From Apilactobacillus quenuiae (GTDB lineage: Bacteria > Bacillota > Bacilli > Lactobacillales > Lactobacillaceae): a DNA stretch of 64,000 nucleotides. The stretch is taken from contig NZ_POSN01000004.1 of NCBI RefSeq assembly GCF_002994005.1, positions 62,001 through 126,000 of the forward strand, in the 5' to 3' direction. Under the pieces are notes generated by a model. The model was not told the origin of the DNA and searched no databases. It saw only the letters and a list, made by a program, of their open reading frames with translations. Position numbers and translations under genes: made by a program. Of this stretch, positions 38,694 through 48,194 are shown one piece after another. Each line of letters opens with the position of its first letter. The stretch's first letter is position 1.

Positions 38694-38951
38694 ATGAATT
38701 CGTTCACGAAAGAAATATTACTTAATTTAGGATTATTAGTATTTCCATTTATATTTATTATAAGTGGAGTAAGTGATTCTTCACCAGTCCTGTATATTGG
38801 TATCATGTTACTAGGAATTATTTGTTTATTAATGGCACCAATATATACTTATTATTGGTTTAATAACCCCAAGGGCCTTTGGTATCGAAAAACATTAGCA
38901 ATTATTTACATTATTGTATTATTGGCTTGTATTAATTCATATATTTTTTAG
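38694..38951 (+). CDS. Small membrane protein, 85 aa
   Basis: The product has three hydrophobic segments (about 8-22, 30-50 and 66-84) with a short polar loop WFNNPKGLWYRK. No family recognised. Its ATG lies one base past the antiporter stop and uses GAGG inside the antiporter's last codons, so the two are translationally linked; a role as an antiporter accessory subunit is only a guess. Confidence 0.7.
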   Translation: MNSFTKEILLNLGLLVFPFIFIISGVSDSSPVLYIGIMLLGIICLLMAPIYTYYWFNNPKGLWYRKTLAIIYIIVLLACINSYIF

Positions 38952-38957
38952 TAATAA

Positions 38958-38990
38958 AAAAAGATTTACCAACTAATGGTAAATCTTTTT
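38958..38990. terminator. Bidirectional terminator
   Basis: A perfect 14-bp stem (AAAAAGATTTACCA / TGGTAAATCTTTTT) with a 5-base loop separates convergent genes. Confidence 0.92.
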
Positions 38991-38995
38991 CTTTA

Positions 38996-41029
38996 CTATT
39001 TTTTTCTCGAATGAATTGAATGATAGATCTTTCTTTGTACTAAATATTGATCATGTTGCATCGTTATAAATAGTGGCGATGATTCTTCAATTACATTACT
39101 GAATTCTAATCCATACCATGAAATAGGTGACGCAGTAATATTTTGTAAGAAAATACGTCCAGAAATTAATTGGCGATCGAAAGCATTGATTTCAGAATTT
39201 AGTGCTAAATCAGAAGGCCTTTCATTAATAATAACGAATTTAAAGTCACCAACATTACCAGGAACATTAGTTGATGAATAACGTTGCTTCTGTGGGTCGA
39301 TTACACCTTGTTCTATTAGGTAATGAACGATTTGATGCAAGTAAATACTTACACTTTGTTGTTTTCTAAATCCTAAGTACAGTTGAATATCTACAACATT
39401 CTTAGTGTCTAATAAATCAACGGTATAATTACTTTCATAGGGATTATTAGTTTCGTTAACAGTTACAAACCAATAAACCTTTGCACGTTTAGGTTCCTTA
39501 TCTAAAATGGAATACATAGTACTACGCTTAATTTGATAATCATTTTTAATTTTAGTCATATAGACTAAATTAGATGTATACAAAGGAATTGAATCATCAT
39601 TACTTAATTCCGATAATTGTTGACGATAATCTAATAATGAAACATATTCACTTTCTTTTTCATAATGATCACGACGTTTGTTACCAAAGTACCATAGAAT
39701 CATTACTAGTAAAATAGATAGCATGATAATAAGTGTTACATATCCACCATGAACGAATTTAACGATACTTGCTAAGAAGAAGGTAAATTCGATTACGGCA
39801 AAGAACAATGCAATGAAAAAGGCAAATACTCGTTTAATTTTAGCCGATAAGAATTCAAATAATAGCAACGTAGTCATTAACATAGTAATCGTAATTGCTA
39901 ACCCATAAGCTGACTCCATTCTTTCTGAGCTTCTAAAGAACCATAGCACAATAAATGTAACTATACATAAGAACCAGTTAACAGTTGCAATGTATATTTG
40001 GCTTCTCACATTACTTGGATGTTTAACAATCATTCTAGGTAAGAACTTTAGACCAATTGCTTCATCTACTAATGTAAATGATCCTGTAATTAAGGCTTGC
40101 GATGCAATAATAGCAGCTAATGCAGCAATTGCAATTGCAAATCCACGTAAACTACTTGGTAGCATATCATAAAAAGGATTTAAATTTTTTAAACCAGAAA
40201 AGGCAGGATTATGAACATTTTTAATAATCCAAGCACCTTGACCTAAATAGTTAAGAATTAATGAAATATAAACAAAAGGCCAAGTGCCGTAAATATTCTT
40301 TTTACCAACATGTCCCATATCAGAATATAATGCTTCAGCACCAGTAGTAGCAAGGAAAATACTACCCAAAATAAAAATTCCAGATTTATTAGTGGGACTA
40401 AATAAAATTCTTACAGCATAGATAGGATTAAAAGCTTTTAGAATCATAGGATAGTGTAATAAGTTAATAATCCCCATAATTGCTAAAAACGAAAACCAAA
40501 CTAACATAACTGGACCGAAAGAATTACCAATAATTCCAGTTCCAAATCTTTGGATAATAAATAGTAATAATAATACACATGATGTAATTATTACAACGTC
40601 TTGTTGAGAATTGCTGAAAGAAATAGCACCAAACGATTGTCCTTTCAAACCTTCAACAGCAGAAGTTACAGTAACAGCAGGAGTTAGAGTACCATCAGCT
40701 AAAAGGGCAGCTCCACCGATTAAAGCGGGCCAAACTAACCATTTTGCTCGACGTCTTACTAATGCATAAAGAGCAAAAATACCACCTTCACCATTATTAT
40801 CAGCCCTCATTGTAATTAATACATATTTAACAGTAGTAATAATCATAAGAGTCCAAATTATTAAAGAAATAGATCCTACAATGTAATCTGGAGTGATGTC
40901 AGACATTTTTCCAGCATCACCGATAATTGCATTCATTACGTATAAGGGTGATGTTCCAATATCACCATAAACAATACCTAATGCAATTAGCATTCCAGCA
41001 AAGGATAGCTTATCAAATTTAGCTTTCAT
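38996..41029 (-). CDS. kup: KUP-family potassium uptake protein
   Basis: A K+/H+ symporter of 677 aa with about 12 membrane segments (residues 10-450) and a large cytoplasmic C-terminal domain. The family motifs [31 protein letters not shown] and [17 protein letters not shown] are present. I start it at [10 protein letters not shown] (41029) behind TTGGAGGA; an upstream in-frame ATG at 41173 would add a spurious leader. In related bacteria Kup-type carriers are inhibited by c-di-AMP, whose synthase cdaA lies 10 kb away. It is divergent from the next carrier gene. Confidence 0.94.
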   Translation of the reverse strand: MKAKFDKLSFAGMLIALGIVYGDIGTSPLYVMNAIIGDAGKMSDITPDYIVGSISLIIWTLMIITTVKYVLITMRADNNGEGGIFALYALVRRRAKWLVWPALIGGAALLADGTLTPAVTVTSAVEGLKGQSFGAISFSNSQQDVVIITSCVLLLLFIIQRFGTGIIGNSFGPVMLVWFSFLAIMGIINLLHYPMILKAFNPIYAVRILFSPTNKSGIFILGSIFLATTGAEALYSDMGHVGKKNIYGTWPFVYISLILNYLGQGAWIIKNVHNPAFSGLKNLNPFYDMLPSSLRGFAIAIAALAAIIASQALITGSFTLVDEAIGLKFLPRMIVKHPSNVRSQIYIATVNWFLCIVTFIVLWFFRSSERMESAYGLAITITMLMTTLLLFEFLSAKIKRVFAFFIALFFAVIEFTFFLASIVKFVHGGYVTLIIMLSILLVMILWYFGNKRRDHYEKESEYVSLLDYRQQLSELSNDDSIPLYTSNLVYMTKIKNDYQIKRSTMYSILDKEPKRAKVYWFVTVNETNNPYESNYTVDLLDTKNVVDIQLYLGFRKQQSVSIYLHQIVHYLIEQGVIDPQKQRYSSTNVPGNVGDFKFVIINERPSDLALNSEINAFDRQLISGRIFLQNITASPISWYGLEFSNVIEESSPLFITMQHDQYLVQRKIYHSIHSRKK

Positions 41030-41197
41030 AACTAAATCCTCCAAATAAATATAAAATTTTATGTAATTTTTACCTAATAGAATACAACATACCACTAAAT
41101 CAGCATACTTTAAAGAAAAACTATAAAATATTAGAATAAATGTTAAATTATATACAAAGACAAAAAATTGCAATCTAAGAATGGGATGATTTTATAA

Positions 41198-42295
41198 ATG
41201 AAAAAAATTAAAGACAATATTTTACATGACCCAATACTTAAAATTGTCACTATAATACTCATTATCATGATATTTATTGGTATGCCTAGAATAAATGATA
41301 TTAACTTTACTACCATTTTAACTTTATTTACGATGATGATGTTAGTCTCAATTATTAAGGATCTAAGTATTTTAAATTTTTTCAGTAATTATATAATTAA
41401 TATTTCACATAGTATCCGACAAGTTGTGTTTTTGATGACAATACTTTCTTTTTTTGGATCAATGTTAGTTACAAATGATATTGCAATTATAACTTTAGTT
41501 CCTTTATACATAGAAATTGCTGCTAATCAAAATTTACCAATTCCATATCCAGTGACATTAATTACAATTGCTGCTAATCTAGGTAGTTCTGTAACACCAT
41601 TTGGTAATCCACAAAATGTTTTTTTACTATCATACTACCATTTATCAATTAATCAATTTTTTAATCCGGCATTTATAGTACTATTGCTAGGAATAATTAT
41701 TTTATTAATTTTACTATCATTTGTCAGCAATAAAAAAATGAATTCAAACAATTTATCAGTAGTTCATTTGAATTATAGAAAATGCTTTCCTGTCATTATA
41801 TTAATTATCTTTATTTTTCTTGGCATATTTTCAATTATCAATCTATGGATTCCATTTTTAATAACATTAATTTATGGTAGTTATATTAATCGTTCAACAA
41901 TAATTAATGTTGACTATTCATTATTACTATCATTTATTGGATTCTTTTTGATTGTTGGTATTTTAAGTCGAAATCAATTAGTTATTAGTAATTTAAGCCT
42001 TTTATTAAAAACACCACATCAGGTGTTTTTTTCTGGGGCATTAATTAGCCAAATAATTAGTAATGTTCCGGGATCTGTTTTAATTGCTAAATTTACACGT
42101 GATTTTTATTCATTATATTTGGGCGTTAATATTGGAGGCTTAGGTAGCTTAGTTGCATCTTTAGCAAATTTGTTAGCCTTTAAGCAAATTCAAATATATT
42201 CAAATAAAGATAGTTGGTCATTTCTAAGAATTTTTACATTTACTAATGTAGTTTTATTATTATTAACAATGATAATAATTAGTTTTTTAATTTAG
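41198..42295 (+). CDS. ArsB/NhaD/SLC13-type ion transporter
   Basis: The 365-aa membrane protein belongs to the ion-transporter superfamily: about 10 segments, a first repeat with TNDIAIITLVPLYIEIA and the helix-loop signature ANLGSSVTPFGNPQNVFLLS. These loops resemble those of arsenite, Na+/H+ (NhaD) and dicarboxylate carriers; the substrate cannot be told. It is shorter than ArsB (about 430). A perfect terminator-like hairpin lies inside its coding sequence at 42007-42032. It is divergent from kup. Confidence 0.72.
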   Translation: MKKIKDNILHDPILKIVTIILIIMIFIGMPRINDINFTTILTLFTMMMLVSIIKDLSILNFFSNYIINISHSIRQVVFLMTILSFFGSMLVTNDIAIITLVPLYIEIAANQNLPIPYPVTLITIAANLGSSVTPFGNPQNVFLLSYYHLSINQFFNPAFIVLLLGIIILLILLSFVSNKKMNSNNLSVVHLNYRKCFPVIILIIFIFLGIFSIINLWIPFLITLIYGSYINRSTIINVDYSLLLSFIGFFLIVGILSRNQLVISNLSLLLKTPHQVFFSGALISQIISNVPGSVLIAKFTRDFYSLYLGVNIGGLGSLVASLANLLAFKQIQIYSNKDSWSFLRIFTFTNVVLLLLTMIIISFLI

Positions 42296-42370
42296 AAACT
42301 AATTATTAACGTTTTTTAATAATTTATGTAATAATTTAAATAGTAAGCGTATTAGAGAGGAATGATTTTA

Positions 42371-43156
42371 ATGTATACAGATCTTAAGGGAAAAGTTGCG
42401 GTTGTTACTGGTGCTTCAAAAGGTATTGGTAATGCTGTTGCTATTCGTTTAGCAAATGAAAATATGAAATTAGTATTTAATTATAATTCTGACGAAGCGG
42501 GAGCTCAAAAGGCTGTCGATCAAATTAAGCATGAAGGTGGCGATGCTGTTGCTGTTCAAGCAAACGTTGCTAAGGAAGAAGATATTCAAAAGCTAGTAGA
42601 TACTGCTGTTGAACATTTTGGTACTTTAGATTTATGGATTAATAATGCTGGTATGGAAAAGGAAGCTCCAACCCATAAATTATCATTAGAAGATTGGAAC
42701 AAGGTTATTAATGTGAACTTAACTGGTACTTTCTTAGGTACTAAGGCTGCTTTAAACTATTTCTTGGATAATAATAAGCAAGGTAACATTATTAATATGT
42801 CTTCTGTACATCAAAAAATTTCTTGGCCACACTTTGCTGACTATTCAGCTTCAAAGGGTGGTAGTAAATTGCTTACAGAAACAGTTGCTAAGGAATATGC
42901 CAATAAAAATATTCGTGTAAATGCAATTGCTCCAGGAGCCATTAATACACCAATTAATGCTAAAAAGTTTGCTGATCCAAAGACTTATGCAGAAACTGCT
43001 GAATTAGTCCCAATGGGTCGTATTGGTAAACCAGAAGAAATTGCCGCTGCTGCTGCATGGTTAGCATCTAACGAATCATCATATGTAACTGGTGATACAA
43101 TTTTTGTTGATGGTGGTATGAAATTATATCCAGCATTTAACAATGGTCGTGGATAA
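42371..43156 (+). CDS. SDR-family glucose 1-dehydrogenase-like oxidoreductase
   Basis: The 261-aa protein equals the length of Bacillus glucose dehydrogenase and has its pattern: TGASKGIG (13-20), NNAG (91-94), catalytic Ser145, Tyr158 and Lys162 (YSASK), and the C-terminal MKLYPAFNNGRG close to the Bacillus GDH end. The likely reaction is glucose to gluconolactone with NAD(P)+. The ATG at 42371 is 10 bp after AGAGAGG; an ATG at 42362 is too close. A weak cre-like sequence lies near 42341-42355. In bacilli gdh is often beside glcU; here a GlcU homologue lies 2.8 kb downstream. Confidence 0.85.
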   Translation: MYTDLKGKVAVVTGASKGIGNAVAIRLANENMKLVFNYNSDEAGAQKAVDQIKHEGGDAVAVQANVAKEEDIQKLVDTAVEHFGTLDLWINNAGMEKEAPTHKLSLEDWNKVINVNLTGTFLGTKAALNYFLDNNKQGNIINMSSVHQKISWPHFADYSASKGGSKLLTETVAKEYANKNIRVNAIAPGAINTPINAKKFADPKTYAETAELVPMGRIGKPEEIAAAAAWLASNESSYVTGDTIFVDGGMKLYPAFNNGRG

Positions 43157-43179
43157 AAATAGACGATAATCTTATTACA

Positions 43180-43215
43180 AAAAAGGTTCACTGAATGCAA
43201 TCAGTGAACCTTTTT
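43180..43215. terminator. Bidirectional terminator
   Basis: A perfect 15-bp stem (AAAAAGGTTCACTGA / TCAGTGAACCTTTTT) with a 6-base loop lies between the convergent SDR and MFS genes. Confidence 0.92.
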
Positions 43216-43217
43216 GT

Positions 43218-44549
43218 CTATAGTGCTTTGAATCCAAAATCTTTGGGTTGTATTAATACTTCAATAATTGGATAAATCATTAAAATTCCTAAGAAAATAA
43301 ATCCATATTCATATGCAATATTAGTTTTCATAAAAGTTGATAATGCTGATATAATCACTGTGATAATTGAAACTCCTAATCCTTGCGCCATGGTTTGAAG
43401 GACTGAACTTAGGGTATTAGCAGAATTTCTTTCGTCCATAGGAATCTCTGAAAAAGTAACAGCATTATAACAAGTTAGTGCCAACGATCGTCCGCAACCA
43501 GATAATAATGCTAATAATGCAATTATTATTCCGTTTGTATTTGGACGAACTAATGAAATTAATGAAGTACTAATAGCGACAGTAATTAATGCTAAAATTA
43601 ATGACCATTTATATTTAATAGTTTTAATTATCATATTAGTAAATGGTTTAATTCCAATATTACCTATAAATACAAAGATTACATAGTATCCAGCAGTTAA
43701 TGCAGACCAATGGAATACGGTTTGTAAATAAATAGTTAATAAATATGGCAATGCTCCAACTGACAACCATAGAAAGGTGCCACCAGTTTGATAAATTCTA
43801 AATGAGCTTACTTTCAATGCTTTTATTTCAAATAATGGTTCATCTGTTTTTGATAAATGGTATCCGACTAATAAAATCATTAATAAACCAATTATGACTA
43901 AAGCACCTGATAGTGGCCATAAATATTTACCATAAGTTGCCATTTCTGCACCAATTAAAATTAATCCAGATGATACAGCAATTTCAATAAATCCTAATAA
44001 ATCAAATTTACTACGTATTTTCTTATCATCCTTTTCAATTAATTTGTGTCCGATTACTACTGCAACTAATCCAATTGGAATATTAAGTAAGAATATCCAT
44101 TGCCAACTAAGATATTTAACAATAAAACCTCCTAACATAGGAGCAATTGCAGGTGCAATCAAAGCGGGCCAAACTAAATAATTAGCCATTTTTAGCAATT
44201 GATTGGAAGGTGTTTTTTCTAACATAATTAATCTAGCAGTTGGTGTCATTAATGAACCAGCAAATCCTTGTACAAAACGACTAATTAATAAGAAAGAAAA
44301 CGTTGTAGCAATTGCATCTCCCAATGAACTAAGCACAAATAGTGAAGTTGCTAATATCCAAGCATTCTTTTTACCAATTCTTTTAGCAATCCATCCACTT
44401 AAAGGGATAAAAATAGCCATAGTAATAAAATAAATACTAACGGTTAACGATAAAGAACTAGTCGGCACTTTCAAACTTTTTCCGATATATGGTAGAGCAG
44501 TTGTTAAAATAGTGGCGTCTAAAAACTGCATAAACAAGCTTGATGCCAT
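43218..44549 (-). CDS. DHA2-type MFS multidrug exporter (EmrB/QacA family)
   Basis: A proton-coupled drug exporter with about 13-14 membrane segments over 443 aa. LDATILTTALPYIG is the DHA2 motif D1, SGWIAKRIGKKNAW is motif A, RFVQGFAGSLMTPTARL motif B. The only in-frame ATG (44549) has no ribosome site and lies inside the first conserved hydrophobic segment; homologous similarity continues upstream (INNYKKVAIL). An ATT at 44579 lies 11 bp after AAAGGA, so a non-canonical start about 10 codons upstream is plausible. Substrate unknown. Confidence 0.86.
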   Translation of the reverse strand: MASSLFMQFLDATILTTALPYIGKSLKVPTSSLSLTVSIYFITMAIFIPLSGWIAKRIGKKNAWILATSLFVLSSLGDAIATTFSFLLISRFVQGFAGSLMTPTARLIMLEKTPSNQLLKMANYLVWPALIAPAIAPMLGGFIVKYLSWQWIFLLNIPIGLVAVVIGHKLIEKDDKKIRSKFDLLGFIEIAVSSGLILIGAEMATYGKYLWPLSGALVIIGLLMILLVGYHLSKTDEPLFEIKALKVSSFRIYQTGGTFLWLSVGALPYLLTIYLQTVFHWSALTAGYYVIFVFIGNIGIKPFTNMIIKTIKYKWSLILALITVAISTSLISLVRPNTNGIIIALLALLSGCGRSLALTCYNAVTFSEIPMDERNSANTLSSVLQTMAQGLGVSIITVIISALSTFMKTNIAYEYGFIFLGILMIYPIIEVLIQPKDFGFKAL

Positions 44550-44697
44550 TAAAATGGCGACTTTTTTATAATTATTAATATTAAGCCAAATCCTTTCTTC
44601 ATAATGATAAAAACATATATAATATATTGTATCAGTACTTAAATTTTACTATCAATTATTTAAGTTAAAATAATTATATAAAAATGAGGGATTATAT

Positions 44698-45579
44698 TTG
44701 AAGAAAGTACATAAACTAATTGATTCTACTTGGATAGAATTAGTTGATGCCAATACTAAAGAGGTAGTTAATACAATTGATGATTACAAACTACCTAACA
44801 TATTAAAGGGGTATATGCTTGATATTCATGAACATTCTCGTTTTGAATATGATTCTGTCAAAAAATACTCAGTTCTGATTGCACGCGCATTGATTAGCGG
44901 CCAAGATGAAAATGTTGATACTTCTCCGGTAGTTGCTGCATTTACTGATGATGTAATTATAACTAAAAGTGATTCTAGATATCGAGTTAAACAACAAAGT
45001 AGTTGTAATAAGTTTGATGTTATTTTTAGTATCTTACAAAGAATTAACAAGCCTTATATGAATAAATTAGATGAAATTAACGAAGACGTTGAACATTTGC
45101 AAGGGCTACGTAGATCCGTTAATAATAAGCAACTTAATGAAATTGCTATTTTAAAAAATGATTTAGTATATTTAAAGTCCTCTACAGCTGCAAATATTAT
45201 GGCTATTAATCAATTACAAAAGTCGAGCGATAACTTTGTGGTTCCAATTACCTTTAATAACCATCAAGATCAACATATTGACGATGTTGTTGTTGAATAT
45301 AAAGAGTGTAAGTATATGTTTGATGTTAATGATGAGATTGTCAGTCAAATTGAAGATACCTATAGTAATATTATTAATAATAATTTAAATGAAACTATGA
45401 AAATTCTTACTATTTGGTCTTTGATATTAGCTATTCCACCAATTATTAGTGGATTTTATGGAATGAATGTTGGCTTACCTTTTGCTAATAGTAGTTGGTC
45501 GTGGTTGTTTACAGTGTTTATCACATTTGTGATCATTTATCTAATGATACATTATTTAAGAAAACACCATGACCTATAA
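44698..45579 (+). CDS. CorA-family Mg2+ transporter
   Basis: A 293-aa divalent cation channel protein: a mixed alpha/beta cytoplasmic domain with long helices (about 110-230), then two membrane helices. The signature GMN occurs in GFYGMNVGLPFANS between them (about residue 259). Translation begins at TTG. It may carry Mg2+, Co2+ or Zn2+. The 5' gap of 148 bp shows no Mg2+ riboswitch that I recognise. A terminator follows on the plus strand. Confidence 0.9.
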   Translation: MKKVHKLIDSTWIELVDANTKEVVNTIDDYKLPNILKGYMLDIHEHSRFEYDSVKKYSVLIARALISGQDENVDTSPVVAAFTDDVIITKSDSRYRVKQQSSCNKFDVIFSILQRINKPYMNKLDEINEDVEHLQGLRRSVNNKQLNEIAILKNDLVYLKSSTAANIMAINQLQKSSDNFVVPITFNNHQDQHIDDVVVEYKECKYMFDVNDEIVSQIEDTYSNIINNNLNETMKILTIWSLILAIPPIISGFYGMNVGLPFANSSWSWLFTVFITFVIIYLMIHYLRKHHDL

Positions 45580-45723
45580 TTATTTCCAAACAAATTCAGT
45601 TTGATGATCTGGATTTGTTCTTTTTATTACTTGATTTTGATCTTTAGTATTAATGAAGGAAATAAATATTATTAATGAAATGGTAGTTACTATAATTATC
45701 TTTTTTATCATTATTTTATTCAT
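45580..45723 (-). CDS. Candidate small membrane or secreted protein, 47 aa
   Basis: This minus-strand frame begins MNKIMIKKIIIVTTISLIIF: a basic start, one hydrophobic segment (about 9-24), then a polar tail ending HQTEFVWK. GGAAGTG stands about 7 bp before the ATG, like other ribosome sites here. Its last third overlaps the corA terminator on the other strand, so tail residues may be shaped by that hairpin. It largely fills the 339-bp corA-glcU gap. No family recognised; it could be chance. Confidence 0.42.
   Translation of the reverse strand: MNKIMIKKIIIVTTISLIIFISFINTKDQNQVIKRTNPDHQTEFVWK
45589..45625 (+). terminator. Terminator after corA
   Basis: An 11-bp stem with one mismatch (AACAAATTCAG / CTGGATTTGTT), 9-base loop and T-rich tail, ten bases past the corA stop. 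Confidence 0.72.
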
Positions 45724-45793
45724 TTTAATCACTTCCATATATTTTTTTATATTTTAAATTTAGTTACTTAAAAATAGCTTAAATGAAAATTAA

Positions 45794-45831
45794 TGAAAGC
45801 GCTTTACTGAAATTGTAATTGAATGTATAAT
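45794..45831 (+). promoter_or_regulatory. cre-like site overlapping the glcU promoter
   Basis: TGAAAGCGCTTTAC (45794-45807) contains the perfect palindrome AAAGCGCTTT and resembles a CcpA cre site. It overlaps the -35 TTTACT (45803-45808), 17 bp from TATAAT (45826-45831). A cre here would give carbon catabolite repression of the transporter gene 88 bp downstream. Confidence 0.6.
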
Positions 45832-45918
45832 GATAAATATACAAAATGATATTTAACTTTAACTATAAAAAAGTGCATAATTAATTTTGTAATCAAATGA
45901 GAAAGAAGTGCTTCTAAT

Positions 45919-46794
45919 ATGAGTTTGAATATTTTAATCGGAATACTTCCTGCTATTATGTGGGGGGTTGGTCCTTTAATAGCCACTAAAATTGGCGGTC
46001 GTCCAATTGAACAAGTGGTAGGTACTGGATATGGACAAGTTATTGTTGGATTAATAATTTATGCGTTTACTAGACCTTCAATATCTTTCCAAGAATTTTT
46101 ATGGCCTTTCTTAGGTGGAATGGCTTGGTCATTTGCTCAATTTACTCAATTTAGTTCTTTCCAAAAAATGAATGTTTCTTCAGCAATGCCTATTTCAACA
46201 GGATTACAATTAATTGAAATTCCTTTATGTGGTGTGATTTTCTGGGGTGAATGGGGATCTATTGATGCCAAGACAATTGGATTTATTAGTATTGCTTTAT
46301 TAATTATTGGAGTATTTTCAACTAGTTATGTTGATAAATCAGTTTCTAGAGTCAAGATGGATTATAAAGCTGGAATTCCATTACTACTTATTGGATCTTT
46401 AGGTTACACTGCTTGTTCTGTATTTCCTAGAATTCCTAATGCTTCTGGAATTGTTGGCTTATTGCCCCAAACAATTGGTATGTGTTTAGGTGCTATTGTT
46501 ATTTCATTTGTTATGAATGGTAATAGTAGTGTTCAATTAATCAAATCTAAATTTACTATCAAAAATGGAATCATTGGATTATTAGGTGGTTTAGGTACAT
46601 TAGCATACTTAACTTCATTAAGCTTAAATGGTGTGGCAACTTCATTCCCATTAACCCAAATGAATGTGGTTGTTTCAACTATAGGTGGTTTATTAATCTT
46701 AAAAGAACACAAAAATAGAAAAGAATTATTATTTACAATTGCCGGTTTAGTAATGATTGTATTTGCTGCCGTTATGATTGGAAGATTATCATAA
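45919..46794 (+). CDS. GRP-family glucose/sugar uptake protein (GlcU/RhaT type)
   Basis: The 291-aa protein has ten membrane segments in the drug/metabolite-carrier fold and the GlcU pattern: ILPAIMWGVGPLIATKIGGRP at the start, GYGQVIVGL, and the AWSFAQFTQFSSFQ segment. Bacillus and Lactobacillus relatives import glucose by proton symport without phosphorylation. The gene has its own promoter with a cre-like operator, and a terminator after it. Together with the SDR glucose dehydrogenase at 42371 it may handle free glucose outside the PTS. Confidence 0.88.
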   Translation: MSLNILIGILPAIMWGVGPLIATKIGGRPIEQVVGTGYGQVIVGLIIYAFTRPSISFQEFLWPFLGGMAWSFAQFTQFSSFQKMNVSSAMPISTGLQLIEIPLCGVIFWGEWGSIDAKTIGFISIALLIIGVFSTSYVDKSVSRVKMDYKAGIPLLLIGSLGYTACSVFPRIPNASGIVGLLPQTIGMCLGAIVISFVMNGNSSVQLIKSKFTIKNGIIGLLGGLGTLAYLTSLSLNGVATSFPLTQMNVVVSTIGGLLILKEHKNRKELLFTIAGLVMIVFAAVMIGRLS

Positions 46795-46810
46795 ATTAGA
46801 TTTATTAATT

Positions 46811-46841
46811 AGAACTGATTAATTTAATCAGTTCTTTTTTT
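46811..46841 (+). terminator. Terminator after glcU homologue
   Basis: A perfect 11-bp stem (AGAACTGATTA / TAATCAGTTCT), 3-base loop and T-run. Confidence 0.88.
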
Positions 46842-46943
46842 ATGTGTTAGTTTATTAATATTATAATAAGATTAAAAACAGATTGCATCATTTTAATGAA
46901 TGTATTAATATATTCATTAAATTAAATGAATGGAGTGATTTAT

Positions 46944-48134
46944 ATGGATTTTCAATTTTCAAAACGTGTACCTAATTTAAATAATGACGTGGTTGGTGAA
47001 ATTTTAAAAGTAGCGGGAGATCCTGATATCATTTCATTTGCTGGTGGTTTACCGGCACCAGAATTATTTCCAGTAAAACAAATGCAAAAAGCTGCTAACG
47101 AAGTTTTTGAACATGACGGTCAGGATGCATTACAATATACTGCATCTATTGGTAATCCTAAATTAAGATCATTAGTTAAAAATCGAATGCAAACACACAA
47201 ACATATTAGTTGTGATGTGAATAATGTATGTATTACTACAGGATCAGAACAATCAATTGATTTAATTGCTAAAATGATGGTTAATCCTGGGGACGTTGTT
47301 TTAGTTGAAAAGCCTACATATCTTTGTGCATTAGATGTTTTTAGAAGTTATGGAGCTAAAATCATCGGTGTAGATATGGATGATGATGGGATGAAAGTTG
47401 ATACCTTAGCAGATACTTTGGAAAAATATCCTGAAGCTAAGTTGATTTATACAATTCCTAATTTTCAAAATCCTACTGGACGTACAATGCCTGCTAATCG
47501 TAGAGAAAAAGTAGCTAATTTAGCTAGTCAATATGATGTGATTGTGATGGAAGATGATCCATATGGTGAAATTCGTTATTCTGGTAAAGCAATTAATCCA
47601 ATCAAACATTTTGATCCAGATGGACATGTTATTTATATGAGTACTTTTTCAAAAATATTAGCTCCAGGAATGCGGTTAGGTTGGATTGTAGCTGATAAGA
47701 AGTTTGTGGATATGTTTGTTGTTATGAAACAATCAGCTGACTTACACTCTGATAACTTGTCGCAATATATCATCGCTAGATTCATGGAAGAAAATGATTT
47801 AGATGCACATATTCAAAAAATTCGTGATGTTTATTATAGTCGTGCTTCTATGATGATAAAAGAGATTGATGAACAGTTTCCTAAAGGGGTTAAACATAGT
47901 AACCCTGAAGGAGGAATGTTTATTTGGGTAGAAGTCCCCGGTAATATCAATACAATGGATTTATTTAATACTTGTGTTGAACATAACGTGGCATTTGTCC
48001 CAGGAGAACCATTTTATCCAGATGATGTTATTCCAGGAACTTTTAGAGTGAATTTCTCCAATATGAATGATAATCAAATTCATGAAGGAATTCGTAGAAT
48101 GGCAGTTGCCATTGATGAGATGATGAATAAATAA
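46944..48134 (+). CDS. PLP-dependent aminotransferase, class I/II
   Basis: The 396-aa protein is a fold-type I aminotransferase of the aromatic/2-aminoadipate group (AraT/LysN-like). It has DIISFAGGLPAPELFP at the start, GSEQSIDLIAK, PNFQNPTGRTM, EDDPYGEIRY and the PLP-binding Lys237 in STFSKILAPGMRLGW. Likely substrates are aromatic or branched amino acids, giving flavour-related oxo acids in lactobacilli; that is family inference. The ATG at 46944 follows GGAGTGA. No regulatory domain is fused. Confidence 0.88.
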   Translation: MDFQFSKRVPNLNNDVVGEILKVAGDPDIISFAGGLPAPELFPVKQMQKAANEVFEHDGQDALQYTASIGNPKLRSLVKNRMQTHKHISCDVNNVCITTGSEQSIDLIAKMMVNPGDVVLVEKPTYLCALDVFRSYGAKIIGVDMDDDGMKVDTLADTLEKYPEAKLIYTIPNFQNPTGRTMPANRREKVANLASQYDVIVMEDDPYGEIRYSGKAINPIKHFDPDGHVIYMSTFSKILAPGMRLGWIVADKKFVDMFVVMKQSADLHSDNLSQYIIARFMEENDLDAHIQKIRDVYYSRASMMIKEIDEQFPKGVKHSNPEGGMFIWVEVPGNINTMDLFNTCVEHNVAFVPGEPFYPDDVIPGTFRVNFSNMNDNQIHEGIRRMAVAIDEMMNK

Positions 48135-48143
48135 TATGTTTGT

Positions 48144-48176
48144 AAAAAAGACTACCTAAAATTAGGCAGCCTTTTT
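48144..48176 (-). terminator. Terminator downstream of the glyA remnant
   Basis: The 15-position stem pairs fully only in the minus-strand RNA, where two positions are G-U pairs; in the plus-strand RNA they are A-C mismatches. It therefore probably evolved as the glyA terminator, though it may weakly stop the aminotransferase transcript. Confidence 0.65.
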
Positions 48177-48194
48177 GTTTTAAAATAGATTTTT

